From Clostridiales bacterium (GTDB lineage: Bacteria > Bacillota > Sulfobacillia > UBA995 > UBA9673): a stretch of DNA of 6,228 bases. The stretch spans positions 1 to 6,228 of the forward strand of contig DPMO01000238.1 of NCBI GenBank assembly GCA_003541445.1. Direction: 5' to 3'. The translations under genes were made by a program, and so were the position numbers. Below the pieces are notes generated by a model. That model was not told where the DNA came from and made no database searches. It worked only from the letters and a program-made list of their open reading frames with translations. Shown here piece after piece: positions 5,136-6,228 of the stretch (position 1 is its first letter; each line of letters begins with the position of its first letter).

Positions 5136-5169
5136 CTGACGGTGAGTTCCGGTGGTCTAGTATATTAGA
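5136..5169 (+). promoter_or_regulatory. Possible ylbL promoter with palindromic -10 region
   Basis: An AT-rich patch in GC-rich DNA provides -10 candidates TAGTAT (5158-5163, 16 bases after CTGACG at 5136-5141) or TATATT (5161-5166, 19 bases after it). The -35 matches TTGACA at four of six positions. TCTAGTATATTAGA (5156-5169) is a near-perfect palindrome over the -10, which could be an operator. The predicted start would give a leader of about 50 bases. Confidence 0.4.
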
Positions 5170-5222
5170 GGTCGCGGCAGGCAATGCGCCGTCCGTCCAG
5201 CGTCACCCGGGAGGTGCGGGTC

Positions 5223-6228
5223 TTGCGCCGGTTCAGGTTCACCCTGCCGCGCCCTTTGCGCTCGCCCCGGTGGCGCCGCGCGGCGGCGGCCGGGCTCGTC
5301 CTTGCGTTCATCTCGTACCTGGTCCTCTGGGTCTATGTTCCGTCCCGGTTCGTGACGGTCGGTCCGGGACCGGCCCCCGACGTTGCCACTCTTGTCGTCC
5401 CCCTTGACGAGAGCCTCAGAGAGGCGGCCGGACGGGGGTCCGAGAAGGGACGCTTCCTTCTGACCACCATCCAGGCCTCCCGGGCCAGCCCTTTGGAGCT
5501 CTACAGGGCTCTCACCGACCCGCTCGTCGACATCCGCCCCAGATGGAGCGTCATCCCCCGCGGCATGAGCGACGAGGTCTACAGCCGGTGGGGGCGGGCC
5601 GCCATGGCCGAGAGCCAGGCCGTGGCGGCGTGGCAGGCCTGGCTGTTGCTCGGCAACGAGACCGGTGTCGTCTCGGACGGCGGGGAGGTCCTCTTCGTCT
5701 CGCCCGACAGCCCGGCGCGCGGGAGGCTGCGGACGGGGGACGTCGTTCTTTCCTGGTCGCTCGGCGGGACGGTGAGGTCCTTCGTCCTCTCCGACGACTT
5801 CGAGAGGGGGCTTGCGGCCGCGTTCCACCGTGAGGGGAAGGCGGCCGCCGAGCTCACGCTCCGGCTGATGCGGGAGGACGAGCCGGTGACCGTCAGCTTT
5901 CCCGTCACCGCTCCGGACCTGGCCGCATGGCCCTTTCTGGGGCTGGTTCTCACCGCGGTGAACCCCAGGACCGACCCGCCGGTGCCCGTCGCCTTCCTCC
6001 CCGGAGACATCGGAGGCCCCTCCGGCGGTCTCATGCTGTCCCTCCAGATAGTGGATGACTTCACTCCGGGCGACCTTACCGGCGGCCGGGTGGTGGCCGG
6101 GTCGGGGACGATCGGCCCGGGGGGCGTCGTCGGCGCGGTCGGCGGTGTCGGGAAGAAGATCATCGGTGCCGTGCGGGGCGGGGCGGAAGTCTTCCTCGTT
6201 CCGCACGAGGACTACGTCGAGGCTCTCC
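5223..6228 (+). CDS. ylbL: YlbL-type PDZ/Lon-like membrane protease (3' end outside window)
   Basis: The visible 335 residues begin with an Arg-rich cytoplasmic stretch (2-19) and a single membrane anchor (about 20-39, GLVLAFISYLVLWVYV). A region of about 100 residues follows, then a PDZ domain (about 145-230, with SPARGRLRTGDVV) and an S16 Lon-type catalytic domain (from about 235). GDIGGPSGGLM holds the catalytic Ser (S267) and GGVGKKIIGA the catalytic Lys (K312). Their 45-residue spacing agrees with the S234/K279 dyad reported for B. subtilis YlbL (DdcP), which degrades a DNA-damage checkpoint inhibitor outside the membrane. The substrate here is unknown. TTG 5223 is chosen because GGGAGGTG (5209-5216) ends 6 bases before it. 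An in-frame ATG at 5184 lacks a well-spaced site. The protein is nearly complete, since YlbL is about 340 residues. It has its own AT-rich upstream signal, so it need not be co-transcribed with coaD. Confidence 0.93.
   Translation, partial: MRRFRFTLPRPLRSPRWRRAAAAGLVLAFISYLVLWVYVPSRFVTVGPGPAPDVATLVVPLDESLREAAGRGSEKGRFLLTTIQASRASPLELYRALTDPLVDIRPRWSVIPRGMSDEVYSRWGRAAMAESQAVAAWQAWLLLGNETGVVSDGGEVLFVSPDSPARGRLRTGDVVLSWSLGGTVRSFVLSDDFERGLAAAFHREGKAAAELTLRLMREDEPVTVSFPVTAPDLAAWPFLGLVLTAVNPRTDPPVPVAFLPGDIGGPSGGLMLSLQIVDDFTPGDLTGGRVVAGSGTIGPGGVVGAVGGVGKKIIGAVRGGAEVFLVPHEDYVEAL

Noticed and set aside
5184..5222. ylbL start at ATG 5184
   Set aside because: It is in frame, but the nearest purine runs are too far (GAGG) or too close (CAGG). 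TTG 5223 has GGGAGGTG at ideal spacing.
5157..6206. 349-codon minus-strand ORF opposite ylbL
   Set aside because: It is an antisense shadow of a gene with clear PDZ and Lon catalytic motifs, and its product is low-complexity Arg/Gly/Pro/Asp-rich sequence.

Overview
The window is GC-rich (a hand-counted line in gpr is about 70% G+C) and holds the chromosomal core of an endospore-forming member of the Bacillota, probably a deep-branching or clostridial lineage rather than a Bacillus. Three things show this: a gpr germination protease, what looks like the C-terminal part of spoVM at the left edge, and a gene order (spoVM, rpmB in opposite orientation, yloU, yloV/fakA, later coaD and ylbL) that matches the conserved yloU-ylbL neighbourhoods of spore-formers. 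I cannot name the genus.

Layout: bases 1-83 carry the end of a probable SpoVM (+). A 14-bp inverted repeat (86-119) separates it from the convergent rpmB (153-344, -), which encodes a four-cysteine L28. Bases 345-722 have no confident gene. They hold a good sigma-A-type promoter for rpmB (510-538, -), a GC-rich rpmB leader with competing hairpins, and two weak short ORFs (558-629 and 629-676). An operon follows of an Asp23/YloU protein (723-1082) and FakA (1097-2836). Next come a candidate forespore sigma-G promoter (2859-2888), a strong intrinsic terminator (2965-2992) and, 16 bases after its T-tract, gpr (3009-3986).

A stretch of lower G+C (about 45-52% per 60-base line between 4141 and 4440, by hand count) follows, with an unrecognised two-helix membrane protein on the minus strand (4090-4323) divergent from coaD (4501-4989, TTG start). 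The intergenic region between them has an excellent extended -10 promoter for coaD, framed by inverted and direct copies of an ATAGCAGC motif. After coaD and a 233-base gap comes a YlbL-type PDZ/Lon-like membrane protease (5223 to window end, cut off just before its expected C-terminus).

Functionally the window mixes housekeeping genes (ribosome, fatty-acid kinase, coenzyme A) with sporulation genes (SpoVM, GPR). I found no CRISPR array, tRNA, rRNA, insertion sequence or phage gene, and no dramatic new system. The most interesting features are regulatory: a terminator inside the gpr leader downstream of a forespore-type promoter, the operator-like repeats around the coaD promoter, and the low-G+C orphan gene beside it.
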